52,648 nt of DNA. Source: Laspinema palackyanum D2a. GTDB taxonomy: Bacteria > Cyanobacteriota > Cyanobacteriia > Cyanobacteriales > Laspinemataceae. This document shows, one piece after another, positions 42,712 through 52,341 of the stretch. A program made the translations under genes and the position numbers. Where the stretch lies: NCBI GenBank assembly GCA_025370845.1, contig JAMXFF010000051.1, forward strand, positions 1 to 52,648. The letters are read 5' to 3'. Numbering within the stretch: the first letter of the stretch is position 1; every line of letters begins with the position of its first letter. The notes under the pieces are model-generated. The model saw nothing but the letters and a program-made list of their open reading frames with translations. It did not search any database and had not been told where the DNA came from.

Positions 42712-44142
42712 TTACAACTCCCCAAACCCCTTTTTCTTCTTGGCCTTCTTTTTCTTCTTACCCGGACCCCCAGGATAGCCGCCTCGTCCCGGTTGTCCCC
42801 CTCCGGGCCCGAACATTCCTCCCATTCCCGGCATCCCAGTCAAGTCCCCTTGACCCATGCGCTGCATCATCATTCGCATTCGGGAGAAATCCGTCACCAG
42901 CTTAGTCACTGCTGCATCATCATGACCCGAACCCCGGGCCACCCGTTTGCGCCGGGAAGGAGAACCCGCTAACAAATCAGGATTAACCCGTTCCTGGGCC
43001 GTCATGGAATTAATCATCGCCTCAGCACTTTTCAACTGAGACTCGCCCTTAGACAACTGGTCATCGGAAATTTTTCCAACGCCGGGAATCATTTTCAGCA
43101 ATCCACCCAACGACCCCATATTCTTCATCAAGCGCATCTGCTTGAGAAAGTCGTTAAAGTCAAATTGCGCCTGTAAGATTTTTTGCTGCATCTTCTCGGC
43201 ATCGGCAAGGTCCACTTGCTCTGCCGCCCGTTCGACTAGGGTGAGTACATCACCCATGCCAAGAATCCGAGATGCCATGCGATCGGGATAAAAAGGCTGT
43301 AGGGCCTCTACCTTTTCCCCGACCCCCACAAATTTAATCGGTTGTCCAGACAATTGCCGCACCGAGAGGGCCGCACCCCCGCGAGTATCCCCATCCAATT
43401 TGGTCAGAATCGCCCCAGTGATGCCAATTTCATCATTAAACGTCCGGGTCAGATTCGCCGCCTCTTGACCCGTCATGGCATCCACCACTAACAGGGTTTC
43501 ATGAGGTTGGATCGTCTCTTTAATTTGGGCCAACTCCGCCATCATATCTGCATCGATTTGCAGACGACCGGCAGTATCCACAATCACTGTATCCACCCCG
43601 ATCGCCACGGCGTGTTGAATCCCCTGCCGCGCAATTTCCACCGGGTCCGCATCCGTCCCGAGTTCAAACACCGGCACATCAATCTGTTTCCCCAGAGTCA
43701 GCAATTGGTCGATCGCCGCTGGTCGATAAATATCTGTTGCCACCAACAGGGTCGTGCGATTTTGCTTTCTCAGATGTAAAGCCAGTTTAGCCGTTGCCGT
43801 GGTTTTACCTGTCCCTTGCAATCCGGCCATCAACACAACCGTCGGGGCAGTCTCTGCTTGTGCGAGGGGAACGTTACTTTCCCCCATGACTTCCACCAGT
43901 TCATCGTAAACAATCTTGATGAACTGTTGATCCGGTCGCACCCCAGAAACCACTTCCGCACCCAGCGCTTTTTCTTCAACGTCGGCAATAAATGCTTTGA
44001 CGACCTGAAGGTTGACATCGGCTTCTAAAAGGGCGCGCCGAACGTCCCGCAGGGCTTCTTGAATGTTGGATTCGGAAATTTTGTCCTGCCCTCGAAGTTT
44101 CTTCCAGGCTCCTTCTAAGCGTTCAGCAAGCGCGTCAAACAT
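42712..44142 (-). CDS. ffh: Signal recognition particle protein Ffh
   Basis: GTPase that targets nascent membrane proteins to FtsY; in cyanobacteria it also serves thylakoid insertion. 476 aa: four-helix N domain (1-95), G domain with GLQGTGKTT (107-115), DTAGR (189-193) and TKLD (247-250), then the Met-rich M domain (~305-440) that binds 4.5S RNA and signal peptides. The C-terminal tail is unusually Gly-rich then Lys-rich (GGGQPGRGGYPGGPGKKKKK). The frame is open to 44370, but ATG 44142 (MFDALAERLEGAW) is the true family start; the upstream extension is not conserved. The hairpin-repeat array lies 160 bases upstream. Confidence 0.97.
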   Translation of the reverse strand: MFDALAERLEGAWKKLRGQDKISESNIQEALRDVRRALLEADVNLQVVKAFIADVEEKALGAEVVSGVRPDQQFIKIVYDELVEVMGESNVPLAQAETAPTVVLMAGLQGTGKTTATAKLALHLRKQNRTTLLVATDIYRPAAIDQLLTLGKQIDVPVFELGTDADPVEIARQGIQHAVAIGVDTVIVDTAGRLQIDADMMAELAQIKETIQPHETLLVVDAMTGQEAANLTRTFNDEIGITGAILTKLDGDTRGGAALSVRQLSGQPIKFVGVGEKVEALQPFYPDRMASRILGMGDVLTLVERAAEQVDLADAEKMQQKILQAQFDFNDFLKQMRLMKNMGSLGGLLKMIPGVGKISDDQLSKGESQLKSAEAMINSMTAQERVNPDLLAGSPSRRKRVARGSGHDDAAVTKLVTDFSRMRMMMQRMGQGDLTGMPGMGGMFGPGGGQPGRGGYPGGPGKKKKKAKKKKGFGEL

Positions 44143-44721
44143 GAATTTATGGTTACTCTCGAATATGACTAGGAAATCAGTTGTAGTTGTGTCCCTGCAA
44201 GGGATTGGTCCAGGTTCAGACCCGCTTAGTTTAACATATTGTGGTCTTCTTTCGAGCCTGAATTGACGGGGGGAAAACTCCGGATTGTCAAGGGCTAACC
44301 CATGCTTGGGTTTCTTATTGTTGGGAAAGAGACGACTGAAGTCGTTACTACGAACTAGGAAAATCACCAAAATTGTCCCGTTCGTAGTAACGATTTCAGT
44401 CGTTATCCCCCAGAATTGGGAAGAAAAGAAACGACTGAAGTCGTTACTACAAACTAAGAAAACCTGACTAAATTTTCCCCGTTCGTAGTAACGATTTCAG
44501 TCGTTATCCCCCAGAAATCTGAAGAAAAGAAACGACTGAAGTCGTTACTACGAACTAAGAAAACCTGACTAAATTTTCCCCGTTCGTAGTAACGACTTCA
44601 GTCGTTATCCCCCGCACTGAGGAAATTTGTTACAAAAAGTGAAACCCCCTGCTCATTTCCTCAAGTCTGTGCCATCCTAGAATCCATCGCATTTTTCACT
44701 TCTCCTCAAAATGAGGTTCGT
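44143..44721. other. 579-base gap holding a triple hairpin-repeat array
   Basis: Divergent promoter region of ffh (minus) and the VIT-VWA gene (plus). The centre, 44332-44606, is a tandem array of the dispersed inverted repeat. The parts next to each gene contain no identifiable extra gene. Confidence 0.65.
44332..44606. repeat. Three tandem 75-bp hairpin units of the AACGACTGAAGTCGTT family
   Basis: Each unit starts with (A)ACGACTGAAGTCGTTACTA then C(G/A)AAC and ends with its inverse. Unit 1: 44332-44355 and 44380-44404. Unit 2: 44430-44454 and 44481-44505. Unit 3: 44531-44555 and 44582-44606. Arms are ~25 bp with one T/C change in units 1 and 2 (CGATTTC for CGACTTC). The 26-base inner loops and 25-base spacers are nearly identical between units 2 and 3, showing recent tandem duplication with ~100-base period. 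Confidence 0.9.
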
Positions 44722-47154
44722 ATGAAATTACTCTATATTGTTCCAGCCTGTTTAGTCCTGGTTACAGCAGTGGGAACAGTCACCAATTTAACCTTAGCCC
44801 AACATTCGCGATCGCCCGTCCATCCCCTCCTCTCTCAAGGCAATAATACCCAGACTCCCTCAGACTCCCAAGATGTCGGGGGATTGTATGTTCTCTCCCC
44901 AGATGGAGAAAAACAAGCCTTTACCCTCACCCATACCGATGTCAAAGCCCGGATTGATGGCAATGTCTCCCAAGTTGCAGTAACTCAACGGTTTCAAAAC
45001 CCATTTAATGAACCGTTAGAAGCGATTTATGTCTTCCCACTTCCTGATGAAGCAGCGGTTTATGATATGGAAATCAAAATCGGCGATCGCATCATTAAAG
45101 GCGATATCAAACAACGGGAAGAAGCCCAACGCATTTATGAAGAAGCAAGAGAACAAGGACGCACCGCAGCATTATTAGAACAAGAACGTCCTAATATCTT
45201 CACTCAATCCCTGGCGAATATCAAACCCGGTGAACAAATTGAGGTCACCATTCGTTACAGTGATAGTCTCCCCTTTGAAGGGGGAAACTATGAATTTGTC
45301 TTTCCAATGGTAGTGGGTCCGCGCTATATTCCCGGAACGCCAACCACCCCGGAAACCCCGAATACCAACCAAGTTCCTGATGCTTCGCGGATTACCCCTC
45401 CGGTCCTTCGTCCTGGTACGCGGTCCGGTCATGATATTAGCGTAGCAGTAGAAATTAATGCCGGAGTTCCCATTTCTAATATCCAATCCCCATCTCATCA
45501 AATTGGCACGTCTCAAGCGGGAGAAATGGTTCGGATTGACTTAGCAAAGGCGGATTCTATCCCGAACAAAGATTTAATTCTGCGCTATCAGGTTTCTGGC
45601 GATCGCACCAAAGCAACGGTCCTCACCCAATCCGACGATCGCGGGGGACATTTTGCCATTTACCTGATTCCTGCTTTAGATTACAACCGCAATGAAATTG
45701 TCCCCAAAGATGTCATCTTTTTAATGGATACCAGCGGGTCTCAATCCGGTGACCCTCTATTTAAATCGCAAGAATTGATGCGCCGCTTTATCAATGGCCT
45801 CAATCCTAATGACACCTTTACCATTATTGACTTTGCCAATACCGCAACGGCACTCTCTCCTCGGCCCTTAGCCAATACGCCTGCTAATCGCAACATGGCG
45901 ATCGATTATATTAATCAATTGCAGGCCAACGGGGGAACTGAGTTATTAAATGGGATTCAAACTGTCTTAAATTATCCTCCAGCAGAAAATGGTCGGTTGC
46001 GGAGTATTGTCTTATTAACCGATGGCTATATTGGCAATGACATGGAAATCATTGCCGAGGTCCAACAAAAGTTACAAGCGGGCAACCGTTTATATAGTTT
46101 TGGAGTGGGGAGTTCGGTGAATCGGTTTATTCTCGATCGCCTTGCAGAAGTAGGACGAGGAACCGCCCAAGTAATTCGTCAAGATGAACCCACCGAAGAA
46201 GTGGCGGAACGATTTTTCCGACAGATTAATAATCCAGTTTTAACGAATATTGAGGTGAGTTGGGAAGGCGGAGGGGAACCGGCAGAAGTTTATCCCGCAT
46301 TACCGCCGGATTTGTTTGCGGAACAACCCTTAGTGTTGTTTGGACGAAAAGGCGATCGCGCCCGGGGACAATTACGAGTGAAGGGAATTACTGCCAATGG
46401 CGATCGTTATGAAGAACTCTTTCGCATGGCATTTGAAGAAGAAGGCAACCCAGCGATCGCGCAACTGTGGGGCCGACATCGGATTAAAGACTTAATGAGT
46501 CAAATGTATGGCGGAGAAACTACATCCGGGGTGACAGCAGTAACCAATACCGCGATCGCCTATCGATTACTGTCTGCCTACACTGCCTTTGTCGCCGTCA
46601 GCGAAGAAGTCCGAGTGGAGCCCGATGGCACCACACGCCGGGTGCAAGTTCCCGTGGAATTACCCCAGGGAGTCAGTTATGAAGGGATTTTTGGCACAGA
46701 AAACGAAGCAGATATGGCAACATTAACTCGGGGTCAGACCACTGGGGCCTATCCACCACCGCCACCCTCTGCTGCACCTGTTCGGGTGGGTGGGGGTGTT
46801 CGTCCCGGCGGAGTCCAACCGTTGAATGAATCTTCCAACCTGGAAGGAATCATGCCATTCCCCGAAGGTAGCGATCGCATTCAAGTGATAGGTGCGGATA
46901 AATTAGATATGGAGGCGATCGCGGATTTAGAAGAATTATTCCAATATGTGTCCCTCTCCCCAGAAGTGACAGGAGAAGTGGTTTGGGAAATTGTGGTTCG
47001 TCAGGGTCAAGTAGTGCGCGTGATGTTAGACGATCGCGCTTCGACGTTAACGGATCAACCCGCAATCAATCTGATTCGTCAAACCTTACAACGTTGGCAA
47101 CCCCCCCAATCTCTCTCCGGAACCCTCCGGATTAAATTGCAAGTTCAACCTTAA
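44722..47154 (+). CDS. VIT and VWA domain exported protein
   Basis: Exported inter-alpha-trypsin-inhibitor-like protein of 810 aa. Signal peptide at 1-26 (LLYIVPACLVLVTAVGTV). VIT domain at ~52-170 (LTHTDVKARIDGNVSQVAVT through NIFTQSLANIKPGEQIE). VWA domain at ~328-500 with the metal site DTSGS (336-340, intact MIDAS pattern with later Thr and Asp). A Pro-rich hinge (TTGAYPPPPPSAAP) leads to a TonB-C-like end (VVWEIVVRQGQVVRVMLDDR, then LQRWQPPQSLSGTLRIKLQV). Such proteins may bind metal-dependent partners at the envelope; the biological role is unknown. It lies alone after the repeat array; a 10-bp hairpin (47192-47246) separates it from the next gene. Confidence 0.88.
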   Translation: MKLLYIVPACLVLVTAVGTVTNLTLAQHSRSPVHPLLSQGNNTQTPSDSQDVGGLYVLSPDGEKQAFTLTHTDVKARIDGNVSQVAVTQRFQNPFNEPLEAIYVFPLPDEAAVYDMEIKIGDRIIKGDIKQREEAQRIYEEAREQGRTAALLEQERPNIFTQSLANIKPGEQIEVTIRYSDSLPFEGGNYEFVFPMVVGPRYIPGTPTTPETPNTNQVPDASRITPPVLRPGTRSGHDISVAVEINAGVPISNIQSPSHQIGTSQAGEMVRIDLAKADSIPNKDLILRYQVSGDRTKATVLTQSDDRGGHFAIYLIPALDYNRNEIVPKDVIFLMDTSGSQSGDPLFKSQELMRRFINGLNPNDTFTIIDFANTATALSPRPLANTPANRNMAIDYINQLQANGGTELLNGIQTVLNYPPAENGRLRSIVLLTDGYIGNDMEIIAEVQQKLQAGNRLYSFGVGSSVNRFILDRLAEVGRGTAQVIRQDEPTEEVAERFFRQINNPVLTNIEVSWEGGGEPAEVYPALPPDLFAEQPLVLFGRKGDRARGQLRVKGITANGDRYEELFRMAFEEEGNPAIAQLWGRHRIKDLMSQMYGGETTSGVTAVTNTAIAYRLLSAYTAFVAVSEEVRVEPDGTTRRVQVPVELPQGVSYEGIFGTENEADMATLTRGQTTGAYPPPPPSAAPVRVGGGVRPGGVQPLNESSNLEGIMPFPEGSDRIQVIGADKLDMEAIADLEELFQYVSLSPEVTGEVVWEIVVRQGQVVRVMLDDRASTLTDQPAINLIRQTLQRWQPPQSLSGTLRIKLQVQP

Positions 47155-47191
47155 TTCTGGCTGAGGATTGGTTATCGTGCAATGATGGAAG

Positions 47192-47246
47192 GTGCGTCAG
47201 AATGTTAAGTTGAGAGAGGTATCGTTCTCTTGAGTATCTGACGCAC
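47192..47246. promoter_or_regulatory. Hairpin between VIT-VWA and DUF262 genes
   Basis: GTGCGTCAGA (47192-47201) pairs with TCTGACGCAC (47237-47246), with an inner GAGAG/CTCTT pairing. It lies 38 bases past one stop and 40 before the next start, so it could end the first transcript or fold in the leader of the second. No U-tract follows. Confidence 0.5.
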
Positions 47247-47286
47247 TCGATAGAAACTAGACCCGTTTATAATTTCTCTGTATTTT

Positions 47287-48990
47287 ATGGCTCGAATTAA
47301 TTTGCTCGATACAAAAACCACCAATTTTCGCGATTTAATTGGCAATGGTAAAATTTATCGCGTCCCCCTTTTTCAACGCGATTATTCCTGGCGTGAGGAA
47401 AATTGGGAAGACCTCTGGCAGGATATTTTGATGCTTCACAAGGACCCGGAATCCAGCCATTACATGGGGGCCATTGTTTTGCAAAATTCGGCAAATTCTG
47501 ACAAAGAGTGGACGATTATTGATGGTCAACAGCGGTTTGCTACCCTCAGCATTTTGGCGATCGCACTCATTGATAAAATCTCTGCGCTAGTCACTTCGGG
47601 ACAAGAACCCGCACAAAATACGGAGCGACAAGACCTTTTAAAACGAACCTATTTAGCTGACAAGGACCCGCGCTCTCTCCGCTATTCTAGTAAGTTAATT
47701 TTAAATGAAAACAATAATGATTTTTATCAGAGTAATTTGATTAATTTAAGAAGACCTCGGAACATTCATTCTTTACCTCACTCAAATCAACTCTTATGGA
47801 AAGCATTCGATTATTTTTCTGGAAAAATTAGCGAAGATATCCCAGAAGTGGTGAGCAGTGGAGAAAGTTTAGCAACCTTTCTTGCGGATACGGTTGCACA
47901 GCGTTTACTATTTATTCAAATTAATGTAGAAGATGAGTTGAATGCTTACACGGTTTTTGAGACTTTGAATGCTCGGGGACTGGAACTGAGTGCCACAGAT
48001 TTATTGAAAAATTATCTATTTTCTATGTTTCAAGGACCAGATGATTTACGGGAAGCTCAACGGCAATGGAAAAAAATGATTACCACGGTTCAACTTGAAA
48101 AGTTCCCGGAATTTCTGCGTTATTATCTAAGTCTTACCTATACGCGAATCCGTCGTGATCGCCTTTTCAAACAAGTCAGAAATTCAGTCAAAACGGCTCA
48201 ACAAGCGTTTGATTTACTGGAGGAACTCGAAAATTATAGTAGTCTGTTTGTGGCGTTAGGGAATGCCAATGACGAGTTTTGGCGCGATATTCCCCAGAAT
48301 CAGGAGTATATTCGAGAATTGAGCTTATTTCGAGTCAAGCAAGTTTATCCGACTTTGTTTGCCGCTTACGAAAAGTTTTCTCCTGATGACTTTACCCGCT
48401 TGTTAAAGTTGATTGCGGTGGTCTCGTTTCGCTATACTATTGTTAGCTCTTTAAATCCTAATGACTTAGAGGCGATTTATAATAAACTAGCTATAGATAT
48501 CCAAAAAGAAACGATTAAAACTCCCCGGCAAGTATTTGAACAGTTAGGGGCTCTTTATGTATTGGACGAAAAATTTCGTCAAGACTTTTCTTTACTAGAA
48601 ATTTCAACTAAGGGACAGAAACGCAAGTTAGTTCGTTATATTCTTTGGAAGTTAGAAACTCAGCTATCGGGAGTAAAAATCATGGAAGATAGTTTTTCTA
48701 TAGAACATATTCTACCAGAAAATCCCGATAATTCATGGCAAGCTAATTTTACAGAAAAGCAGGCGGATGAGATGGTGTATCGCCTGGGAAATATGACGGT
48801 TATGGAACCAGCTTTGAATCGGGAAATTGGCAATCAATCTTATGTCAAAAAGCTAGAAAAATATCAGCAAAGTCAGTACAGTCTAACTCAGGGGATTCAA
48901 GCGGAAGACTGGACGCCGGATGCGATCGCCAATCGGCAGCAGTCTCTAGGGCGTCTGGCGGTTCAGGTGTGGCGTGCGGATTTTGCCTAA
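47287..48990 (+). CDS. DUF262/DUF1524 protein (GmrSD-like), possible phage defence
   Basis: 567-aa fused protein. The N-terminal DUF262 (~1-280) has the ParB-like motif VPLFQRDYSWREENW and DGQQR (79-83), used by GmrS-type proteins for nucleotide/DNA recognition. The C-terminal DUF1524 His-Me nuclease region has IEHILPENP (His474) and RLGNMTVME...LNREIGNQSY. GmrSD-family enzymes cleave modified phage DNA (type IV restriction); related DUF262 proteins also occur in other defence loci. Key residues look intact. The gene stands alone, with no neighbouring defence gene, and its codon pattern is slightly more AT-rich than neighbours, consistent with acquisition. Alternative: housekeeping DUF262 protein. 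The start ATG 47287 begins MARINLLDTKTTNFRDLI, a typical opening. Confidence 0.82.
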   Translation: MARINLLDTKTTNFRDLIGNGKIYRVPLFQRDYSWREENWEDLWQDILMLHKDPESSHYMGAIVLQNSANSDKEWTIIDGQQRFATLSILAIALIDKISALVTSGQEPAQNTERQDLLKRTYLADKDPRSLRYSSKLILNENNNDFYQSNLINLRRPRNIHSLPHSNQLLWKAFDYFSGKISEDIPEVVSSGESLATFLADTVAQRLLFIQINVEDELNAYTVFETLNARGLELSATDLLKNYLFSMFQGPDDLREAQRQWKKMITTVQLEKFPEFLRYYLSLTYTRIRRDRLFKQVRNSVKTAQQAFDLLEELENYSSLFVALGNANDEFWRDIPQNQEYIRELSLFRVKQVYPTLFAAYEKFSPDDFTRLLKLIAVVSFRYTIVSSLNPNDLEAIYNKLAIDIQKETIKTPRQVFEQLGALYVLDEKFRQDFSLLEISTKGQKRKLVRYILWKLETQLSGVKIMEDSFSIEHILPENPDNSWQANFTEKQADEMVYRLGNMTVMEPALNREIGNQSYVKKLEKYQQSQYSLTQGIQAEDWTPDAIANRQQSLGRLAVQVWRADFA

Positions 48991-49027
48991 TCTGAATCTA
49001 TCTTTTCCCCGCCTAACTTATCTCCCC

Positions 49028-49870
49028 CTAACTTAATCCACCTACTTTAAATAAGGGAAAAAAGTGACCGACGGGACCGGGACCTTGGCCAATCTCTAAG
49101 GCAAATTGTAGGGCTTCGGTGACATAGTTCTTGGCATTTTTGACCGATGTTAGAGCATCTTGACCTAATGCTAAATTGGCAGCGATCGCAGCCGACAATG
49201 TGCATCCAGTCCCATGAGTATTACGCGTTTCTACCGTTACCGTTCTCAAGGTTTCTAGGCAGTCCCCATCAAACCAAACATCTACCCCGCGCAATTCTCC
49301 TGCCATGCCGCCTCCTTTGACCAAGACGCCAGAAACTCCACATTTATGGATTCTCTGAGCAGCGGCGCGCATATCATCCAAGGTATTAATTTGTAACCCG
49401 CTCAGAATTTGGGCCTCATAGCGATTGGGGGTGACGATCGCCCCCAAAGGCACCAAAACATCCCGCAATAATGTCACCGCTTCATCATCAATCAGTTGCG
49501 CGCCAGTCCGAGACACCATCACCGGATCCACCACTAAATTCTTCAGATGTAGGGATTCAACCCGTTCCACTACTGCGGCAATAATCTCCCGATTCAGCAG
49601 CATCCCCGTTTTGACCGCTTGCACCCTCATATCCTCGATTACTGCATCAATCTGAGCAGCGATCGCCTCCACCGGCAACCCATCCACCCGAGTCACCCCC
49701 CGGGTACTTTGAGCCGTGACGCAGGTGAGGGCGCTCGTGCCATGCACCCCATGAAACGCAAACGTTTTCAAATCCGCTTGAATCCCGGCGCCCCCACCAC
49801 TATCGGAACCAGCGATCGTCAAGGCGACTGGGACTATCGGCGGCTGTGAAATTGCTTGTAGATCAGACAT
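49028..49870 (-). CDS. thiD: Hydroxymethylpyrimidine/phosphomethylpyrimidine kinase
   Basis: Phosphorylates HMP and HMP-P in thiamine pyrophosphate synthesis. 280 aa, ribokinase-like fold: GSDSGGGAGIQADLKTF (21-30), VDPVMVSRTGAQLI, and NTHGTGCTLSAA (218-226) with the catalytic Cys loop. Starts at ATG 49870 immediately after ftsZ on the same strand (98-base gap), so it may be co-transcribed. No thiC or thiE is in the window. It is convergent with the DUF262 gene 37 bases away. Confidence 0.95.
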   Translation of the reverse strand: MSDLQAISQPPIVPVALTIAGSDSGGGAGIQADLKTFAFHGVHGTSALTCVTAQSTRGVTRVDGLPVEAIAAQIDAVIEDMRVQAVKTGMLLNREIIAAVVERVESLHLKNLVVDPVMVSRTGAQLIDDEAVTLLRDVLVPLGAIVTPNRYEAQILSGLQINTLDDMRAAAQRIHKCGVSGVLVKGGGMAGELRGVDVWFDGDCLETLRTVTVETRNTHGTGCTLSAAIAANLALGQDALTSVKNAKNYVTEALQFALEIGQGPGPVGHFFPLFKVGGLS

Positions 49871-49968
49871 CGTTTAACCCTAGACCCTGAACATTGCTCA
49901 AAAAAATCAACTGCTCACCCAGTCGGAGGGTCAGCAGCGATTCATTCCAACTCATCATTCCTAAATCG

Positions 49969-51255
49969 TTAGCGCGGAGGGCGACGCTTTTGCAGGAAAT
50001 CAGGAATATCCAATCCCGGTGGCTTACCACCACGGGAAGGATCCGGAGTCGGAGGCGGGGGTGGAGACGCGGCGGGAGGCTTAGGAATGAACCGTTGGGG
50101 TTGCACTTGAGGAACCACCCGGGCAACCTGAGTTCCAGGTTGGGGGGGGTCTGAGGAAAAGCCTGTGGCAATCACGGTGATGCGAATTTCCCCTTGGAGG
50201 CGTTCGTCAATCACGGCACCAAAAATAATATTGGCATTGGGATCAACCACTTCGTACACCGTTTCCGCTGCTGCATTCACCTCATGCAAGGTCAAATCGG
50301 TGCCGCCGGTAATATTCAACACGACGCCCTTGGCCCCTTCAATCGAGGATTCGAGTAAAGGAGAAGAAATGGCACTCAAGGCCGCTTCTCGGGCCCGGGA
50401 TTTACCCGAACCCACACCAATTCCCATTAAGGCAGACCCAGCATCGGCCATCACCGCGCGCACGTCGGCAAAGTCCACATTCACCAGACCCGGAATCGTA
50501 ATAATATCTGAAATCCCCTGAACCCCTTGGCGCAGGATATCATCAGCCACTCGAAAGGCTTCCTGTACAGGAGTTTGTTCGGAAATGACCGAGAGCAATT
50601 TATCGTTCGGGATGACAATTAGAGTATCCACCCGACTTTGGAGGGCGGCGATCCCTTCTTCCGCTTGGTTCGTGCGCCGACGGCCCTCGAACATAAACGG
50701 ACGGGTGACGACCCCGACAGTCAGCGCCCCAACTTCCTTGGCGGCTTCAGCGACAATGGGGGCGGCTCCGGTGCCGGTTCCACCCCCCATGCCTGCGGTA
50801 ATGAAAACGAGGTCAGAATGTTCTAAGGCATGAGCAATCTCATCGCGAGACTCCTCTGCGGCTTTTTGACCGATGGCGGGATTGCCACCTGCGCCGAGAC
50901 CTCGGGTCAGTTTTTGTCCGACTTGTAGGCGTTTGGTTGCAGTGGATTGGACTAGAGCTTGGGCATCGGTATTCACCGCCCAAAATTCTACTCCCGACAC
51001 TTCACTTGCAATCATGCGGTTGACAGCATTGCATCCACCGCCGCCTACGCCAATGACTTTAATTTTGGCTATGCTACTCGGCACAATATCGTTACTCCTG
51101 GTTTCTTCCCCGGGGAGCCGGTTATCGCGATTTTGACCCAATATTAACCCTGTGTTGTTAAAAGGATTGGAGTTGTCCACTGCCACGGGAAAACCTGTCG
51201 GTTCTTCAGAATGAGGGCTTTCATTTCCAACCCCTAGTTTACTATTAAGTGTCAT
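49969..51255 (-). CDS. ftsZ: Cell division protein FtsZ
   Basis: Tubulin-like GTPase forming the Z-ring at mid-cell. 428 aa. The N-terminus has a 63-residue cyanobacterial extension before [21 protein letters not shown] motif GGGTGTG at 157-163 and T7 loop NVDFADV at 259-265 are intact. The C-terminal linker is Pro-rich ([19 protein letters not shown]) and ends with [12 protein letters not shown], the conserved tail that binds FtsA/SepF/ZipN-type partners. ATG 51255 opens [10 protein letters not shown]. ftsQ is upstream, the standard cyanobacterial order. Confidence 0.98.
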   Translation of the reverse strand: MTLNSKLGVGNESPHSEEPTGFPVAVDNSNPFNNTGLILGQNRDNRLPGEETRSNDIVPSSIAKIKVIGVGGGGCNAVNRMIASEVSGVEFWAVNTDAQALVQSTATKRLQVGQKLTRGLGAGGNPAIGQKAAEESRDEIAHALEHSDLVFITAGMGGGTGTGAAPIVAEAAKEVGALTVGVVTRPFMFEGRRRTNQAEEGIAALQSRVDTLIVIPNDKLLSVISEQTPVQEAFRVADDILRQGVQGISDIITIPGLVNVDFADVRAVMADAGSALMGIGVGSGKSRAREAALSAISSPLLESSIEGAKGVVLNITGGTDLTLHEVNAAAETVYEVVDPNANIIFGAVIDERLQGEIRITVIATGFSSDPPQPGTQVARVVPQVQPQRFIPKPPAASPPPPPTPDPSRGGKPPGLDIPDFLQKRRPPR

Positions 51256-51397
51256 TGGTATTGGGAACGGTAGAGATACAACTTCTGAAATGAGGGCAGA
51301 TCAAAGTCAACTATAGGCTATGTTGCCCAAGATTACCAACTTTAGCACTGATTAGTTTTGCCAATCTGTCAAGGGTAATCATACTGACCCCCGAATG

Positions 51398-51440
51398 AAC
51401 CCCAACTTGAACCCAACTGGTCAGGGTTTTGAGTGGGGTT
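51398..51440. terminator. Nested hairpin between ftsQ and ftsZ
   Basis: AACCCC/GGGGTT (51398-51403, 51435-51440) enclosing AACCC/GGGTT; T7 follows on the plus strand only. It lies 4 bases past the ftsQ stop on the minus strand, so it may attenuate read-through into ftsZ rather than stop it. Confidence 0.45.
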
Positions 51441-51444
51441 TTTT

Positions 51445-52341
51445 TCAAGGACTTTCAGGGGTGGGGACGGTTTGAGGGGCAGTTACACCTATGCGGTGAA
51501 GGGAGGGGCGATCGGGATTGGTCAGGTCAATATAAGCAATTTGGGCTAAATCAATCTGGTTGGGTAAATCCCCCATCTGACCTAAGCGGGTCACCTGTTC
51601 GGCAAAGCGAGGGCTGTATGGGCCACAATGAACGAGTCCCAGTTCGGTTTTTAAAATCAAATTTGCCGGGTCCTGCCAATTGATTTCATGAATTTTGATG
51701 GGACTGCGACGAATGGATTGATAGACAGACTGCCACGAGGAACGGTATTGCTCCAGGGGGCCGATGACCCGGAGTTGGGGCAGTTGAGCGGTGGGGTCTA
51801 GGGCGGTGTAGCTTTCCAAGGGCATCCACGTTCCCCGTTCATCAAGCAAACCCACCGATCGCACCCCGGGGGACCCTGCTGCTGGATTGGGGCTGAGTCC
51901 GGGGGGAGTATCGGTGGGGGCCCCTGGGCCGATCGCACTGCCCTCATGGGCAATTGCTACGGGATAGCGTTCGTGGACCGTCACCTTGAGTCCTGGGGGA
52001 AACAACTGCCGGGAAACGGTTGCTTTGGAGATCGTCCCGGCGGATTCCAACTCGCGGGCTAGTTCTTGCGGTCGAACGTGCAGGATAGATCGGGGATACG
52101 ACAGCGGCAACAGGGAGCGAATCGCCCGGTCGGATAAAAATTCATTCCCCTCGATTTCGACTTGTTCTGGGGTCTCAATCACTAAAGCCGGTGAGGTGGT
52201 GGTCCACAATAAAAATCCGGCCAGGGAACTGACCGCTAACAGTTGCCAACCGGCTTGGAAAACTTTCTGACGCCGCGATCGCCTCAGCTGACGACGGCGA
52301 CGCGCTAACTCGGACTGAGAAACCGTTCCGATGGTATCCAT
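51445..52341 (-). CDS. ftsQ: Cell division protein FtsQ/DivIB
   Basis: Single-pass membrane protein of the divisome. 298 aa: basic cytoplasmic tail (ARRRRQLRRSRRQKVF), membrane segment (~30-48), then a POTRA domain (~55-125, VEIEGNEFLSDRAIRSLLPL) and the FtsQ beta domain (HERYPVAIAHEG). A Pro/Gly/Ser-rich insert (~140-165, APTDTPPGLSPNPAAGSPG) is a spacer. The ATG 52341 follows MDTIGTVSQSEL. ftsZ follows downstream. No murC or murB is in the window, though these usually precede ftsQ. Confidence 0.93.
   Translation of the reverse strand: MDTIGTVSQSELARRRRQLRRSRRQKVFQAGWQLLAVSSLAGFLLWTTTSPALVIETPEQVEIEGNEFLSDRAIRSLLPLSYPRSILHVRPQELARELESAGTISKATVSRQLFPPGLKVTVHERYPVAIAHEGSAIGPGAPTDTPPGLSPNPAAGSPGVRSVGLLDERGTWMPLESYTALDPTAQLPQLRVIGPLEQYRSSWQSVYQSIRRSPIKIHEINWQDPANLILKTELGLVHCGPYSPRFAEQVTRLGQMGDLPNQIDLAQIAYIDLTNPDRPSLHRIGVTAPQTVPTPESP

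Noticed and set aside
44143-44370. N-terminal extension of ffh
   Set aside because: Family start is ATG 44142; the extension has no signal and runs toward the repeat array.
44332-44606. Possible CRISPR array
   Set aside because: The units are large self-pairing hairpins with nearly identical inner loops and spacers, not short repeats with unique spacers, and no cas gene is nearby.
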